In this document: in pieces, positions 1 through 10,944 of the stretch
How positions within the stretch are numbered: position 1 is the stretch's first letter
Layout: every line of letters starts with the position of its first letter
Assembly (NCBI RefSeq): GCF_958979055.1
Contig: NC_084896.1
Span: forward strand, 23,756,501 to 23,820,500
Direction of reading: 5' to 3'
Length of the DNA: 64,000 bases
Origin: Alnus glutinosa
Taxonomy: Eukaryota; Streptophyta; Magnoliopsida; Fagales; Betulaceae
Program-made: the position numbers and the translations under genes
Notes under the pieces: generated by a model
The model's database searches: none
What the model was told of the DNA's origin: nothing
Seen by the model: the letters and a program-made list of their open reading frames with translations, nothing else

Positions 1-1860
1 ATTATGGAAAAGTTAGGCTTTCATTCTACTTGGATTAATTGGATTCGGATTTGCATCTCCTTCTCCTCTTTTTCCATCTTAATCAATGGTAGTCCCTTTG
101 ATGATTTTTCTCCGGGGTAGAGGTTTGAGACAAGGAGACCCTCTTTCTCCATTTCTTTTTATTCTTGGGGCTGAAGTCTTCTCAAGGCTGATGTTTAAAG
201 CAGAAAGCGAAGGAAATTTGAAAGGTTTGCGGATTGCCAGAAACTGTCCTGCCATTAATCATCTTCTTTTTGCTGATGACTTACTTATTTTTGGCCGTGC
301 ACCAATACTGAAGCTAAATGTATTCGGACTTGCATGGAGAATTATACTAGGTGGTCTGGTCAATCTATTGATTTTAGTAAGTCTTCTATTCATTTCAGCA
401 GGAATACTAACCCAAACTTTATCTTATCCATTACTGATATCCTCCCTTTCAATAATAACCATTCTCGTTCAGTTTATCTTGGCCTTCCCTTTTTGTTTGG
501 CAACTCTAAGTTGGGAGCTTTTCAAGGTATTTTGGATAAAATAAAATTGAAGGTTGAAGGTTGGAGGGCCAAAACTCTCTCTCAAGCAGGGAGGTTGGTT
601 CTTATTAAGTCTGTTGCTGCGGCCATCCCTTCCTTTGCAATGAGCTCTTTTCTCCTTCCCATCAGTTTTTGCAAAAAGTTGGATAAATTGTTCAAAGATT
701 TTTGGTGGGGTTTCCCTCCAAATAAATCTCACAATCTATCTCTTAAGTCTTGGGATTCTTTGTGTCTTCCAAAAGCTCTTGGAGGTTTGGGATTCAGAAA
801 AATGAAGGATGTCAATCTTGCTCTCCTTTCAAAACTTGGTTGGAAGCTTCATACTAAAGCAAACTGCATGTGGGTCTCCCAATTGCGAGGTAAGTATCTC
901 CGAACTGGTTCTTTTCTCTCTCCTCCTCTCCATTCTACTGCTTCTTGGTTTTGGAAAGGAGTCATTCAAACCAGGAATCTTATCTCTCAAGGGGCTTGTT
1001 ACAAGATCCTTCGTAATTCCTCTCTTCCCATTTGGACTTTCCCTTGGGTTCCTTCTCTTCCTTCTTTTCGACCTCTCCTAGAAATCTTAGCCTCCCCTGT
1101 TCTTCTCACTTTTTGGTTAAGGATCTCTTTACCCCAAGCTGGGACTGGGATCTCTCTCTTCTCTCTTCACTTTTTGATCAACCTAGTATTAGAGAGATTC
1201 TTAAGATCAAAATACTTCCTTATTCTGAGACAGAAATCCTTTGGACTCCATCTTCAAATGGTTGTTTCTCTTCTTCTTCAACCTTTAAGCTTCTTAGTAG
1301 TTATAGATCTCTATCTATAACTGCTCATCCCTCTTTATCCTCTATCTCTTGGAAACATCTTTGGAAGTTTAAGCTTTCTGATAGGCTCAAGCTTTTTCTT
1401 TGGAAAATTGCTTGGGATATTATCCCCACCAAAGCTCGTTTAAATAGGATTTTTTCAATCCCTTTTTCTACTTTATTTTGTCCTCTTTGTTTGTCTAAGG
1501 AGGATTCTCTTCTACATTTATTTTTTAGATGTACTTTTGCTAGAATAGCCTGGAGATCTTCTTTTTGGCCCCTAAACTCTTTAGCTTGGGCTCATCTTAG
1601 TCTGGCTGATTGGATTAAAGGTATTTTGAATCCTTCTTTGAGTTTTGGCATTCCTCCACAGGATACTCATCTTTTTCAGATTTTTGCTGCCGTTTTATGT
1701 GATCTTCTATGGTTTCATAAGAATAAAGCTGCCCCTGATGGTGTTATTCCTAATATTTTGGTGTTTGTTAGTTCTATAAAAAAGCTCTCGATGGTGCATT
1801 TTGCGGCTTGGCACTCTGTTTCTTCTCCTGTATCAGAGAAGTCAGAGAAATCGGACCTCC
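1..1860 (+). mobile_element. L1-type LINE fragment: reverse transcriptase C-terminal half plus zf-RVT, frameshifted
   Basis: This is a decayed non-LTR retrotransposon ORF2. It starts inside the reverse transcriptase: the motif RGLRQGDPLSPFLF lies near 118-160 and the catalytic box HLLFADDLLIFG around 260-295, with FADD at 269-280. The thumb region follows in another frame (334 to about 1075; GLPFLFG, KLKVEGWRAKTLSQAGR, GGLGFRKMKD). The zf-RVT domain follows in a third frame (about 1075-1700; KLFLWKIAWDIIPTKARL, then C-x2-C and HLFFRC). The two frame changes near 325 and 1075 mean no single ORF survives. The endonuclease half would lie left of the window. The element fades out near 1835-1860, where no RNase H core is seen. 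Family assignment is secure; exact ends are not. Confidence 0.9.
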
Positions 1861-1934
1861 GGTGTGTCAGAATCTCCTTCTGTTCTCTCTGTTTCGGTCA
1901 CTCAGCCGTCTCTCCCTCTCGGGTGGCTCTGAAT

Positions 1935-2255
1935 CGGGTGTGTGATGAAGAGAGGAGGAAGAGAAAGAAAATGAAAAGTAGAGGGGAAGGGTGTGGGTTG
2001 CGTGGAACGGGGAGGGGGGGGGGGGGGGGGTGTTGTCGTGCGTGCTGGAGAAGAAAAGAAGAAAGGAGGAGGAAAAGAGAAAAAGAAAAGGAAGAAGGAG
2101 AGAGAGGCGTGCGTGCTGGAGAAGAAAAGAAGAAAGGAGGAGGAAGAGAGAAAAAGAAAAGGAAGGAGAGAAGTGGACCAGGGAAGAAAAGGGGAAAAAG
2201 AGAAAAGAAAAGAAAGAGGAAGAGGAGGAGGGAGTGGAGGTCATGTGTTGGTGTG
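1935..2255. repeat. G/A-rich tandem repeat and G-run
   Basis: This is an almost pure purine stretch. A block of about 65 bases beginning GTGCGTGCTGGAGAAG occurs twice in tandem (near 2036 and 2105). An uninterrupted G tract lies at about 2011-2030. Several overlapping long reading frames here (Glu/Lys/Arg-rich on +, Ser/Phe-rich on -) are composition artefacts. It abuts the LINE fragment and could be part of its 3' tail. Confidence 0.75.
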
Positions 2256-2289
2256 TGAGCGGTTTGGAAGAAATAATGTTATCTCCTTA

Positions 2290-2720
2290 TAGCTAATTAG
2301 GTGTGGATACGTGGTAGAAAAAGATTTCTTTTATTTTCAAAAATTTTAACTTTTATTAATTACATTGGGACCCCTACTATATTAAAATCTTATCTTTTTG
2401 CAACTAATATATAACCCCACATTTAATTTAACTACAATCTACTCACACAATTAATTATTTATTCTATTAGGACTCATCATCATTATTATTTATTTACTAA
2501 AACTCATTTTTATACCAATCATATGAATTTATCTACTTAAAAATTATTATTAGTCTCATCCTATTAAATAAAAATAATTTATAAAAAATAAATTCCATAT
2601 TTATTTTTCTTGGTCTTTACATGTTTGGTTTTAGAATTTGGAGTATGTGCCTATGTGGTTATTTGGATTTGTAATTTTTTGGGTTTGAATTTGGTTATTT
2701 GGATTTGGTTATATGGTTAT
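2290..2720. other. AT-rich spacer left of the duplicated array
   Basis: I see no gene or clear element here. It is AT-rich, with a short G/T-rich run (TTTGGTTATTTGGATTTG) just before 2720. Position 2720/2721 is the left breakpoint of the segmental duplication: everything from 2721 on recurs in units B and D, and nothing to the left does. Confidence 0.6.
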
Positions 2721-2814
2721 TTGTTTGTGCCTTTATGTTTTGGATTTATAATTTTGTACTAAAGGAAAAAAGGTCCAAAAAGTATAATTTTTTTTTTTTT
2801 TTGAAAAAATTAAA

Positions 2815-3040
2815 ATCTGCACAAAAACCGGCCCAAAACCAGTGTAAACCCAGCCCAAAATTGGAACTAAAAAGCGGTTTTAAAACCGCCAGTTATTTGC
2901 TAACCAGTGATTATAAAAATAATTGTTTCTGTCTAGGCAATTAGTGGTTGTGGTTGTGGTTGATAAAATGGAATAACCGCTAGGCGGTTAGCAGTTTTAC
3001 CCAATAACCACCAGTTATAACCATTTGTACACCCCTACAT
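2815..3040. mobile_element. CGGTT-rich palindromic element remnant (unit A)
   Basis: The stretch is rich in AACCG/CGGTT inverted motifs and ends in TTTGTACACCCCTACA. That end resembles the terminus of the larger palindromic element at 30152-30860. It looks like one arm of the same MITE family. Counterparts lie at about 17205-17430 (B) and 46455-46675 (D). Confidence 0.5.
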
Positions 3041-3234
3041 TTGGCCTCGTAGTTATATTTTTTATATTAACATATGAATTATTACTTGGTCTTTGTCTTT
3101 GTCTCTGTGGTCCATGCTATGCGACAACTCATTAAGTTGGGTTGAGGCCTGAGGACATCAATAAAGTAGTGGATGAGAGGGAAAAAAAAAAATCAAAGAT
3201 CATTTGCTTTTCTGTTGCATCAATAATTATGTGC

Positions 3235-3345
3235 TTCTGTATGTGCGACATAAAGTTTTTCCTTCAGCTTGGTGCGACATAAAGAAGTTTGGTGCTTGGT
3301 GCTTTCCTTCAGCTTGGTGCGACATAAAGTTTTGTTGATGGTACA
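3235..3345 (+). promoter_or_regulatory. Short direct repeats in the ACD6-like promoter, unit A
   Basis: Iterated copies of GGTGCGACATAAAG and TTTCCTTCAGCTT lie about 120-230 bases upstream of the TATA-like run. Their number and arrangement differ in B (17640-17785) and D (46900-47035). A regulatory role is inference from position only. Confidence 0.5.
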
Positions 3346-3460
3346 AATTATTGGACGTCGTGCCACGTAGCACCCGTAGATAATATTTTCGTACACCACT
3401 ATCTTACATCTTACGGTCATGGTTCATCCTAATGCTCTAGTAAGGATTACTTGGTCTTTG

Positions 3461-3482
3461 CCTATATATATATATATATATA
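3461..3482 (+). promoter_or_regulatory. TATA-like (TA)n run of ACD6-like copy A
   Basis: CC followed by a long TA run sits about 230 bases upstream of the 5'UTR donor site (CTCG|GTAATTTC at 3693/3694). The same site in B is a shorter TATA run (17933-17944), and in D it is a canonical TATAAATA (47173-47180). Unit C has lost this region. Confidence 0.55.
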
Positions 3483-3832
3483 TGGAAACAATGTTGCCTC
3501 TCACAACCAACTCTCGGCCTTTTCTCTTTCCTTCTATCCATATTTGTCCATTTTTTCTTCATCTTCATCTCCCATTCCATTCTTCTCTTTCTCATAGTAG
3601 CTCAATCTGGATATATCGACTTGAAGTGATTTTGCGACGGAAGCTGCTACTTATGATTGTCATCATTGCCATTTTCATGGTTGATTCAACTCGGTAATTT
3701 CTCCATATCTCACCTTTAGAGAAGCAGTAGCAACTTTTTTTAAACTTTTTTTCAATTTAAGAAATTAAACAACTTCTTATCATTTTCTTATGTCATTGAA
3801 ATATTATTTTTAAATTATGAGAAAGCTGCAGT

Positions 3833-4010
3833 TCCTTCTAATGTTCTTCTGGAGTTCTGATGTCCATCTAAAAGAACATAAATGTAATAAAAAAAAATTA
3901 AAAAATTGCATTCATGTCATCCAGAATGATAGAGATGTAATTTTTTTTATTAATTACATTTATGTCCTTCTAGATGGACATAATAAGAAGAACATTAGAA
4001 GGAGTGCTAG
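3833..4010. mobile_element. Hairpin MITE in the 5'UTR intron (unit A)
   Basis: Inverted repeat: CCTTCTAATGTTCTTCTG on the left matches AGAAGAACATTAGAAGG on the right. The inner arms (CATAAATGTAAT / ATTACATTTATG) also pair. The element is present in all four units, so it predates the duplication. Confidence 0.7.
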
Positions 4011-4127
4011 CAGGAAATATAAAGTTTTTTATATTAAAATAATGGTAAGAGAACTACTTTTGCTTCCTTAGATGTAGGGTACAATTTTTAGTTCCCTTAG
4101 TGTTTCCTTAGTCTATGGAACAACAAG

Positions 4128-4240
4128 GGAAGTCTCCAAGGGGTAGCTCAATTGGCTGGAGACTACGCCTTATAAAGCGGAGGTCACTAGTTCGAAAATT
4201 CTCTCTCCCTCTCTTGTATGGATATGTCAAAAATAAAAAG
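4128..4240 (+). mobile_element. tRNA-derived SINE (unit A)
   Basis: The head looks like a pol III promoter: a box A-like TAGCTCAATTGGCTGG and a box B-like GGTCACTAGTTCGAA, followed by a pyrimidine-rich body and an A-rich tail. Copies at the same site exist in B and D. Unit C has an uninterrupted site instead (near 33930-33945) but carries a reverse copy elsewhere. Confidence 0.7.
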
Positions 4241-5150
4241 AAAATAATTCAAGTGGGTTTTTTAGGAGATTTTCTTACATGTAGGAAATAAAATGAGATT
4301 TAAAAAAGCTAATCTCAATGTTCCTAGGAATTATTTTTCGGTACGCTGATACCAGGAGGAGTACCTTTGATATTAGTTTGAAGTTGCAGCCTTAACTATT
4401 GGTGGTGGTGGTAGGCTTTCTATATTATTATGTTCTTTTCAGTTATATTTTTCATTCAAGTATGCCAACGGCTCCTAATATGCATCCTTTGTGTCATCAC
4501 GAGTTGTCATGAGTAAGCTAACTGTACCATTTGGAGTATGTGCTACACCTGGAACATTTGGACCAAGAGGAATTGGAATTAGATGAACAAACTCGATGTT
4601 ATAAGTAATATCAACAATAGTTATAGTTTCCTAGCTATAGCCAACCAAAGAATCTTTTTTTTTTTTTTTTTTTTTTCATCTGATCAATCTATGCCATGTC
4701 TATCTTTGATTATTTATTAAATAATTAAATCAATCATTTTTTATATGTTTAACCTTTGAGGATATTCAATATGATTTAACATATTATTAGAGCAAAATGT
4801 CTAAAGTTCGAGATTTGTTTCAGCTACCCACCTCCAATTTTAATTAAAATATTTTATATGTTTTGATTCACTTATTCATGTAGAGTTTGAGCCCACATAT
4901 TAATTAAATTAAGCGAGAGTTTGAGCTCACATGTGACAATAAATGTTAAAATATTAATTAAATAATTAAATAAATTATTTTCTATCGACTTAAATTTTTT
5001 TGATAATCGGTGATTTGACCGTTTACCTTTACAACAAGGAAATGACATGCTAATTTTCATGCACTTTTCCATTTTACAATTCCTTAGGATTGTTGTTTTG
5101 AGTTCCTCATAACCTTATGAATGCGTAATTCATGATATTCCTGAAGTGCA
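4240..5150. other. 5'UTR intron of ACD6-like copy A
   Basis: This is most of a predicted 5'UTR intron (3694-5151) ending ...GAAGTGCAG before the exon with the start codon. Near 4485-4600 the minus strand keeps a short peptide-like stretch (FVHLIPIPLGPNV, then SLLMTTRDDTK) that recurs in the other units. I do not recognise it. The rest is AT-rich. Most of 4600-5100 is missing from B and D but present in C. Confidence 0.45.
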
Positions 5151-5234
5151 GATCAAAGATATATGGCAAGGCATAAAAACTATTAACCCAAAGACCATAT
5201 TGTGTGAAGAGATATTTATAGGAGTCACAAAAAG

Positions 5235-8200
5235 ATGGATCCCTCTAGTTCGTCTGAATCTCAAGTATTTGTTAATGATAATAAGCCTGAGCAAAACCAA
5301 AGCATTACTTTCATGGATCGTGATTCCTACAATGCTGCAACAAAAGGCAAAATTGAGTTCTTCAAAAATATCGCCGATCATAAGTCTCTTGACCACCTAC
5401 TAACCGCAAATAAAAACACAATCCTCCATATTTACATCACAGCCCTCAATTCCCAATTAGAATCAAGAACACCTATTGCAAGATCAGAATCAACAACAAC
5501 CCTCAATACAAGATCGGAATCAACAACCAACTTTGTGGAAGAAATTCTTGAAATGTGTTCGCCATTGTTATGGCAAGCCAATGTCAAAGGTGAAACTCCA
5601 TTGCACATTGCGGCAAGGTACGGGCATGATGACATAGTGAAAGTTCTAATCAAATATTGTGCCCAAACTCCCCATCAATACCTTGAAGGAGGGATTGAAC
5701 CAGTAAAGGAAATGCTCAGGATGACTAACAAAGAAAAAGACACGGCGTTACACGAGGCTGTACGTTTTCGTCACCTTAAGGTTGTAACATTGTTAATTGA
5801 AACAGACCCAAATTTTTCATATTCTGCTAATGATGCTGGTGAGACTCCTCTTTACATAGCTGCCGAGAGAGGGTTTGAAGACGTGGTGATCGAAATTTTA
5901 GACGAATGCAAATCACCAATGCATGGTAGCGGTGGCCCCCTTGGTAGGACGGCTTTGCATGCTGCTGTAATATGGGGTGATAAATATGAAGGTACTTTCT
6001 ATTTATTTTCTCAATGTTCTACATGCATGCATGGTTAATTTAGTAATGAGTAATGCAGGTTTAATTTTTTTCAAGGTTTATAATAATTTTGATAAAAAGA
6101 AAAAATTCATCAAATAAATGAAAATGATCATTATACTTAACAAACAAATTATTTTAATTATTGTAGATATGACCACAAGAATTCTGAAACAAGTTGAAGG
6201 TATAAGTAGAAAAGTTGACGATGAGGATTGGACTCCACTTCACTTGGCTGCATACTTGGGCCATTCAGCCTTAGCAACGCTGTTGTTGAATGATGATAAA
6301 TATGTAGCATACATGAAAGACAAAAACGGTAGGACAGCTCTTCATATTGCAATTCAACAGGGTAATGATGATATAGAAAAGACCATTGTATCAAGTTGTC
6401 CAGATTGTTGCGAACTAGTTGATAACAAAGGTTGGAATGTACTCCATTTTGCTATCATTTTCCACTCCCATGGATCGCATCTTTCTCCAGTGGAAAAGAA
6501 CACACATTTAGAGAGGATCATTGAAATTATCAGAGAAAATTCGTGTCTCGACAACCTTTTGAATGAGAAGAATGCCGATGGGGATGCACCTCTTCATTAC
6601 TATATGAAAAAAGGTCGGTCAGCTGAGAATTTTTTTGGTCACCCTCGACTCGACAAGATGGCTTTCAACAAAAAAAACCTCACCGCGTTCGAACGTGCTT
6701 CAGGTTTATTTGAATTTTTCGGAACAAAAGAGGTAACACACAATTTTATCTTGCATTTGAAAAAAATTTATTTCCATCATTCTTTATTTATCCGTTTTTC
6801 AGGTCTTCAAGTGGGGCCCCCTATTGCCTCTCTCTTCCTCTCTCCTACTCACTCTTCTTTTTCTCTTTCTAAATTTCGTATTAAGTATTCAAATACATCT
6901 AAAAATATGAAGAAAAAAAAAAATCTAAAATTACTGAATCAAATCACTCATCGATAATGCTTTCTCAGAAAGATAGTTCAAATTCATTTATTGATTAAGC
7001 ACGTATAACTAGCATCTTTTTGGGGCAAACTAAGAAAGTTGAACTTATTTTGATTATTAATTTTCTCATTTTTCTTATACAAATTGAATTTTAGTTGTTT
7101 ATGAATTAAGAAGAAACTAATATCTAATTAAGTTGATATAGAAATATTGTACATGAATCTCACGTGCATGGATCTCACGCGCCTCCTCATCCCCTCCACC
7201 TCCACTTCTGGTGTTGCTAATTTTCGGGCTTAGAGTTTTTTTCTTGGTCTTTATTCTGTTTTTCTATATGTATTGTTGTTCTCTTAGTGTTTTTGCTTTC
7301 TGCTTAACCCAATTCTATTGGGCTTCAAACTCTTTGTTTTTGAAGAAGATCCCTCTTCCATTGCTCCGACTCTTAGTCTACTGTTTCCTTGGCTGCATTT
7401 TAAGTGACTTCAACCTTTTTCGCTCCCTTTCCGTGTCTGAAGGTTCTTGCATGTTGTTTGTCTAGCTTGGGTTTTCAAGTTGTTAAGCCTGTATTTATTT
7501 TTCGTTTCTTGTACTAGCTTGTTGCTATCGTTTGTAATTTCTTTTGGAAATATATATATAATTTTTCTATTTTGTGATCTTAATTAAATAAACATTAGTA
7601 AATGTCAAAAATATTTTTAAATATTTGTCTCATTTTAAATTTGGGATGTTTGTCTTTTTATTAAATTTTGTGCCCATTTGGTTTAGAGGTTTCAAAATGT
7701 GCGATTTGAAAAAAAATAATTTGTTTTTTTTTTTTAATAAAATCGTGATTCGACCATTAAAATTGTGATTTATCTTTTAAAATCATGCAGTTTTTTGACG
7801 ATGCACTATTTTGTTTGCAATTTGAAAATTTAAAGAATCTATTTAAAAAAAAAACATTGAAAAAACCTCTTTTACTTTTTGAAACCTCAAATTTTTCTCA
7901 AATATTAGTTAACCCAACATATATATTTTCAGATGCCGCTCCCACCACTAACAGATTTAGAAGGATAAATTTTTCCTCCAAACTAGGTTGGAGAAACTTT
8001 TTTTAATTCAGTCTATCAAAATGTCATGTGTCTCTTTGCATGTGAAAACACATGCTTTTTTAATTGTAAGGGAAAAGTTGGAAAAACAAATGCACTTTTA
8101 ATAAAATTTATGACAACTTTATTCCTTGCAATTAAAAGAAGCATATGGTTCTCATATAGAAAGGGACATGACATTTTTTATAGATTAGGTTGGAGAAAGT

Positions 8201-8641
8201 TCCTCCAACCTAATTTGGAGGAAAACTCTTGCCATAAATAAATAATGCCATTATATATTTTCACTTTCATATTGAAAAAGTGTTTAAATACCTTTTTCTT
8301 TCCATAACACGCAGCAAAATTTTTCTCTTTCTTGTTTTAAATTCCAATTCTATCTTTAAACGATTTGAGCGTTTTTAATTTGATCACAGTTACATATATG
8401 ATAGACTTTTTTTGTATAAATGTTCTTATAATTCTTATATTGCGCGCAGGGATATGTACACCCATTTTTTTTTTTAAAAAAAAAAAAAATCATTTTAAAT
8501 TCCTATTTGAAAAAAAAAAAAAAAATCCCTAATAATATTGGTATTAATATTTCACAGGTGAGTGAAATTGAGCGTGCAAAGGGTCGACCACCTCTACGAG
8601 TAATAACTTACGAAGACAATGCCACAAAACCAGCGAACTAG
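5235..8641 (+). CDS. ACD6-like ankyrin-repeat protein, copy A (no PGG domain)
   Basis: Predicted exons are 5235-5991, 6167-6732 and 8558-8641 (468 aa). The start MDPSSSSESQ follows a spliced 5'UTR. Ankyrin repeats are GETPLHIAARYGH, DTALHEAVRFRH, GETPLYIAAERGF, GRTALHAAVIWG, WTPLHLAAYLGH, GRTALHIAIQQGN, GWNVLHFAI and GDAPLHYY. Donors (GAAG|GTACTT, GAG|GTAACA) and acceptors (TTGTAG, TTCACAG) keep frame. Exon 3 gives VSEIERAKGRPPLRVITYED and hits TAG before the membrane-domain sequence. That sequence is itself collapsed by a deletion after 8680, with TAG microhomology at its edges. Canonical ACD6 proteins carry a C-terminal multi-helix membrane domain and act in salicylate-linked immunity. This copy, if expressed, would be a soluble ankyrin protein. 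Family is sure; expression is unknown. Confidence 0.75.
7159..7562 (+). mobile_element. Retroelement-like relic in intron 2 (unit A, truncated)
   Basis: A C/T-rich segment ends TTGTAATTTCTTTTGGAA followed by a TA run, like a LINE/SINE 3' end. Fuller copies lie in B (21343-22271), C (36877-37525) and D (50605-51342). Copy A has lost the left part. Class is uncertain. Confidence 0.45.
7965..8235. mobile_element. Inverted-repeat MITE in intron 2 (unit A)
   Basis: TTTTTCCTCCAAACTAGG on the left pairs with CCTAATTTGGAGGAAAA on the right. A second internal palindrome (GGTTGGAGAAAGTTCCTCC) lies at the right end. Related copies occur in the introns of B, C and D. Confidence 0.55.
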
Positions 8642-8644
8642 TTG

Positions 8645-9015
8645 GAGTTATCTTATTTGCGGAATACAGCTGGAGCCCATTTGATAGTGACAAGTGTTGT
8701 CTGAATGAGTTTTCTTGTTACTTAATTTCGCATGTTACAAATTGATGATACATATTACATAATATTGATATTTGATGTACTGTTTGCTAAGAGATGTTGT
8801 ATTGTTACAAACATGATTTATTTTCAGCCGTTTCAAACGTTTTTACTGCTTGACCTTAGGACATGTTCATGAGTTTTTATGAAAGAAAAATTCAGTTGTA
8901 ATAGTTATGACAGTTACTAATTTATAACTCTTACAAGCCATTCATTCTTGACGACCGTTTTTACATGCCATTGATTTCTTAGTCTTTAACATATTTTGAG
9001 GTTTTAATGTAAAAT
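8645..9015. other. 3' flank of ACD6-like copy A
   Basis: This is the likely 3'UTR and downstream sequence (GTGACAAGTGTTGTCTGAATG...). It is conserved in all four units at about 8690, 23337, 38940 and 52567. No ORF or element is recognisable. Confidence 0.5.
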
Positions 9016-9017
9016 TC

Positions 9018-9600
9018 ACCACAAAAAAGTTGCTCATTAGCATCGACACTTGATGGACGCTAAAAGTCCCAAAGTCGACGCTAATAGGTTTATCCGAAAG
9101 CTCTAACGGTGATGATCATCAGCTAATCATTAGCATCGACTTAGAGGTCAATGCTGATGATGACCCACCATCATCGACATATGTTGACGCTAATGATATA
9201 TGTGGTCAACACTTAAGATTGTAGCACAGATATCATATGTTGACGCTGATAGGTCTATCTTTAGCATTGACGTAGAGGTCAACACTGATGATGACCCACC
9301 AGCGTCGACAAAGTCAACGCAAATAATATATGTGGTCGACACATACGTCGACGCTAATAATCTATCGTCAGCGTCGACTATTGTGGACACTAATGAGTTG
9401 AACATTAAAAAAAATAATAATAATAATAATAATAATTAAATTAAAATATATTTTGAATAATCCATTAGCGTCGACGCTAATAAAAATAAATTTTTAAAAA
9501 AATATATGTTTTTTTAATAGGCAATTGGCGTCAACAAAGTCGCTGCTAATAACCTAAAAAAAAAATATTTTTTTTTTTTTATATAATCTAATCATATATA
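9018..9600. mobile_element. CACTA-like non-autonomous element, unit A
   Basis: It opens CACCACAAAAAAGTTGCTC (CACTACAAAAAAGTTG in the other units), the typical CACTA terminus. It then carries many direct and inverted copies of GCGTCGAC / GTCGACGC with ATTAG or CTAAT neighbours, as in CACTA subterminal repeats. No transposase is visible. The opposite terminus is not clear. Confidence 0.6.
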
Positions 9601-9714
9601 TACTAGTTTATAAACTTAGTTGTAACACCACGGTCTCATATTGGGAAGAGATAAATAGCTCACATATATTTTTTACATAATCTAATCATATATATACTAG
9701 TTTATGAACTTAAA

Positions 9715-10230
9715 TGTGACACCCCAATCTCATATTAGGAAGAGATAAATAGCTCACATAGAGTGAGTAGTTTATAAGAAATAGTCATGAGTGCTAAATC
9801 TCACATTGCCTAATTACTAGGTGAAACTGGGCTTTATAAGAGATTCTAGGGAAGCTTCAAATTAACTAGTTATTTTGGGGTGATAGCGCAGATCTGGCTA
9901 GCGTTTTTTTCTAAGTCATTACAAATGGTATCAGAGCCACCTAGTAATGTCAGGTCATGGGGTACTGAAGCACCGCATGATGTGGTCCTAACGAGAACTT
10001 CAAGGGTTTAAGGAGGGCAGTTTGTAACACTCTGGTCCCATATTGGGAAGAGATAAATAGTTCACATAGAGCGAGTAGTTTATAAGAGATAGTCGTGAGT
10101 GCTAAGTCTCACATTGCCTAGTTACTAAGTGAAATTAGGCTTTACAAGAGATTTTAGGGAAGCTTAAATTGACTAGCCCTTTTGAGGTAATAGCGCATAT
10201 CTGACTAGCATTTTTCTCTGGATCATTACT
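9715..10230 (+). mobile_element. TRIM-like LTR element, unit A
   Basis: Two LTRs of about 205 bases (9715-9923 and 10023-~10230) begin TGTGACACCCC / TGTAACACTC and end in CATTAC. A primer-binding site TGGTATCAGAGCC at 9926-9938 matches initiator Met-tRNA, and a purine tract (AAGGAGGGCAG) lies before the right LTR. The internal region is only about 100 bases with no coding capacity. A partial left-end duplication starts at 9621. Confidence 0.8.
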
Positions 10231-10233
10231 ATT

Positions 10234-10809
10234 TATAATAACCCACCCCCAATGACACATTATTGTCCGCTTTAGGTTCCCCTAAACCAGACTTCCTAAA
10301 AGGCCACTCATCTTGGTACTACTCTCGCATAAACACTCTTAACTGTGGAGTTCTGATAAGTCCATGACCATCACGGATTTAAAACGCGTTGTGTCAAGAA
10401 ATGTGCGTTTATACATATAAGCACATCCTCATTTCCAAACGATGTGGGACGTCACAATCACCCCATGTTGGGACCCAGCGTCCCCATTGGTGATCCTCAT
10501 AGGATCACTCCATTCTTGACGTCTCAATGAGTGCCCACTGGCGACCCTCATGGACTTGTGCACGCTCCCCCCATCTCAAGCTAGGCAATAGTTTTGATAC
10601 CAATTGTAATGGCCCACCACCAATGACACAATATTGTCCGCTTTTGGTTTTCATAAACCAGACTTTCCAAGAGGTCACCCATCCTAGTACTACTCTCGCA
10701 TAAGCACGCTTAATTGCAGAGTTCTAATAGGTTCGTGACCATTACGGCTTTTAAAACGCGTTGTGTCAAAAAATATACATTACTTTATACATATAAGTAC
10801 ATCCTCACA
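10234..10809 (-). mobile_element. Cassandra-type TRIM with 5S-like LTRs, unit A
   Basis: Read on the minus strand, the LTRs begin TGTGACGTCCCACATCG and end in TTACA; in + coordinates they span about 10234-10456 and 10615-10809. Each carries a 5S rRNA-like internal promoter. On the minus strand at 10671-10731 one reads AAGCGTGCTTATGCGAGAG and TAGTACTAGGATGGGTGACC, the 5S A box and C box. The PBS relic TTGGTATCAAAAC lies just inside. 5S sequence in an LTR is the hallmark of Cassandra. The outer end of the right-hand LTR is truncated in this copy. Confidence 0.85.
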
Positions 10810-10944
10810 TTAGTATCCATTGTTTAATCAAACTCACGTGAGAAGCACTAAAATATGAGAATATGAGAGACTAGAAAGTACAAGACATCCAAACAAGGCC
10901 TAAGTAATCTAACTTAATTCTAATTGAGACACAAATGATTTTTC

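Noticed and set aside
1867-2296. Several overlapping ORFs of about 100-125 codons on both strands
   Set aside because: They arise from a G/A-rich tandem repeat; the products are almost only Glu/Lys/Arg/Gly or Ser/Phe/Leu, with no domain.
4140-4200. Possible tRNA gene
   Set aside because: Box A- and B-like motifs are present but no cloverleaf or acceptor stem closes, and the copy is dispersed with an A tail; it is a tRNA-derived SINE.
6803-6957. Alternative third exon of ACD6-like copy A (acceptor TTTTTCAG at 6802) giving a hydrophobic tail
   Set aside because: The frame is not conserved in B, C or D, and the downstream exon at 8558 (38578 in C) fits the known protein; it remains a possible minor isoform.
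9190-9439. ORFs rich in Val-Asp-Ala-Asp on both strands
   Set aside because: They are translations of the GCGTCGAC repeat array of the CACTA-like element; the same happens in B and D.
10671-10731. 5S rRNA gene on the minus strand
   Set aside because: Only the internal promoter part of 5S is similar, and it lies within paired LTRs with a PBS; it is a Cassandra-type TRIM.
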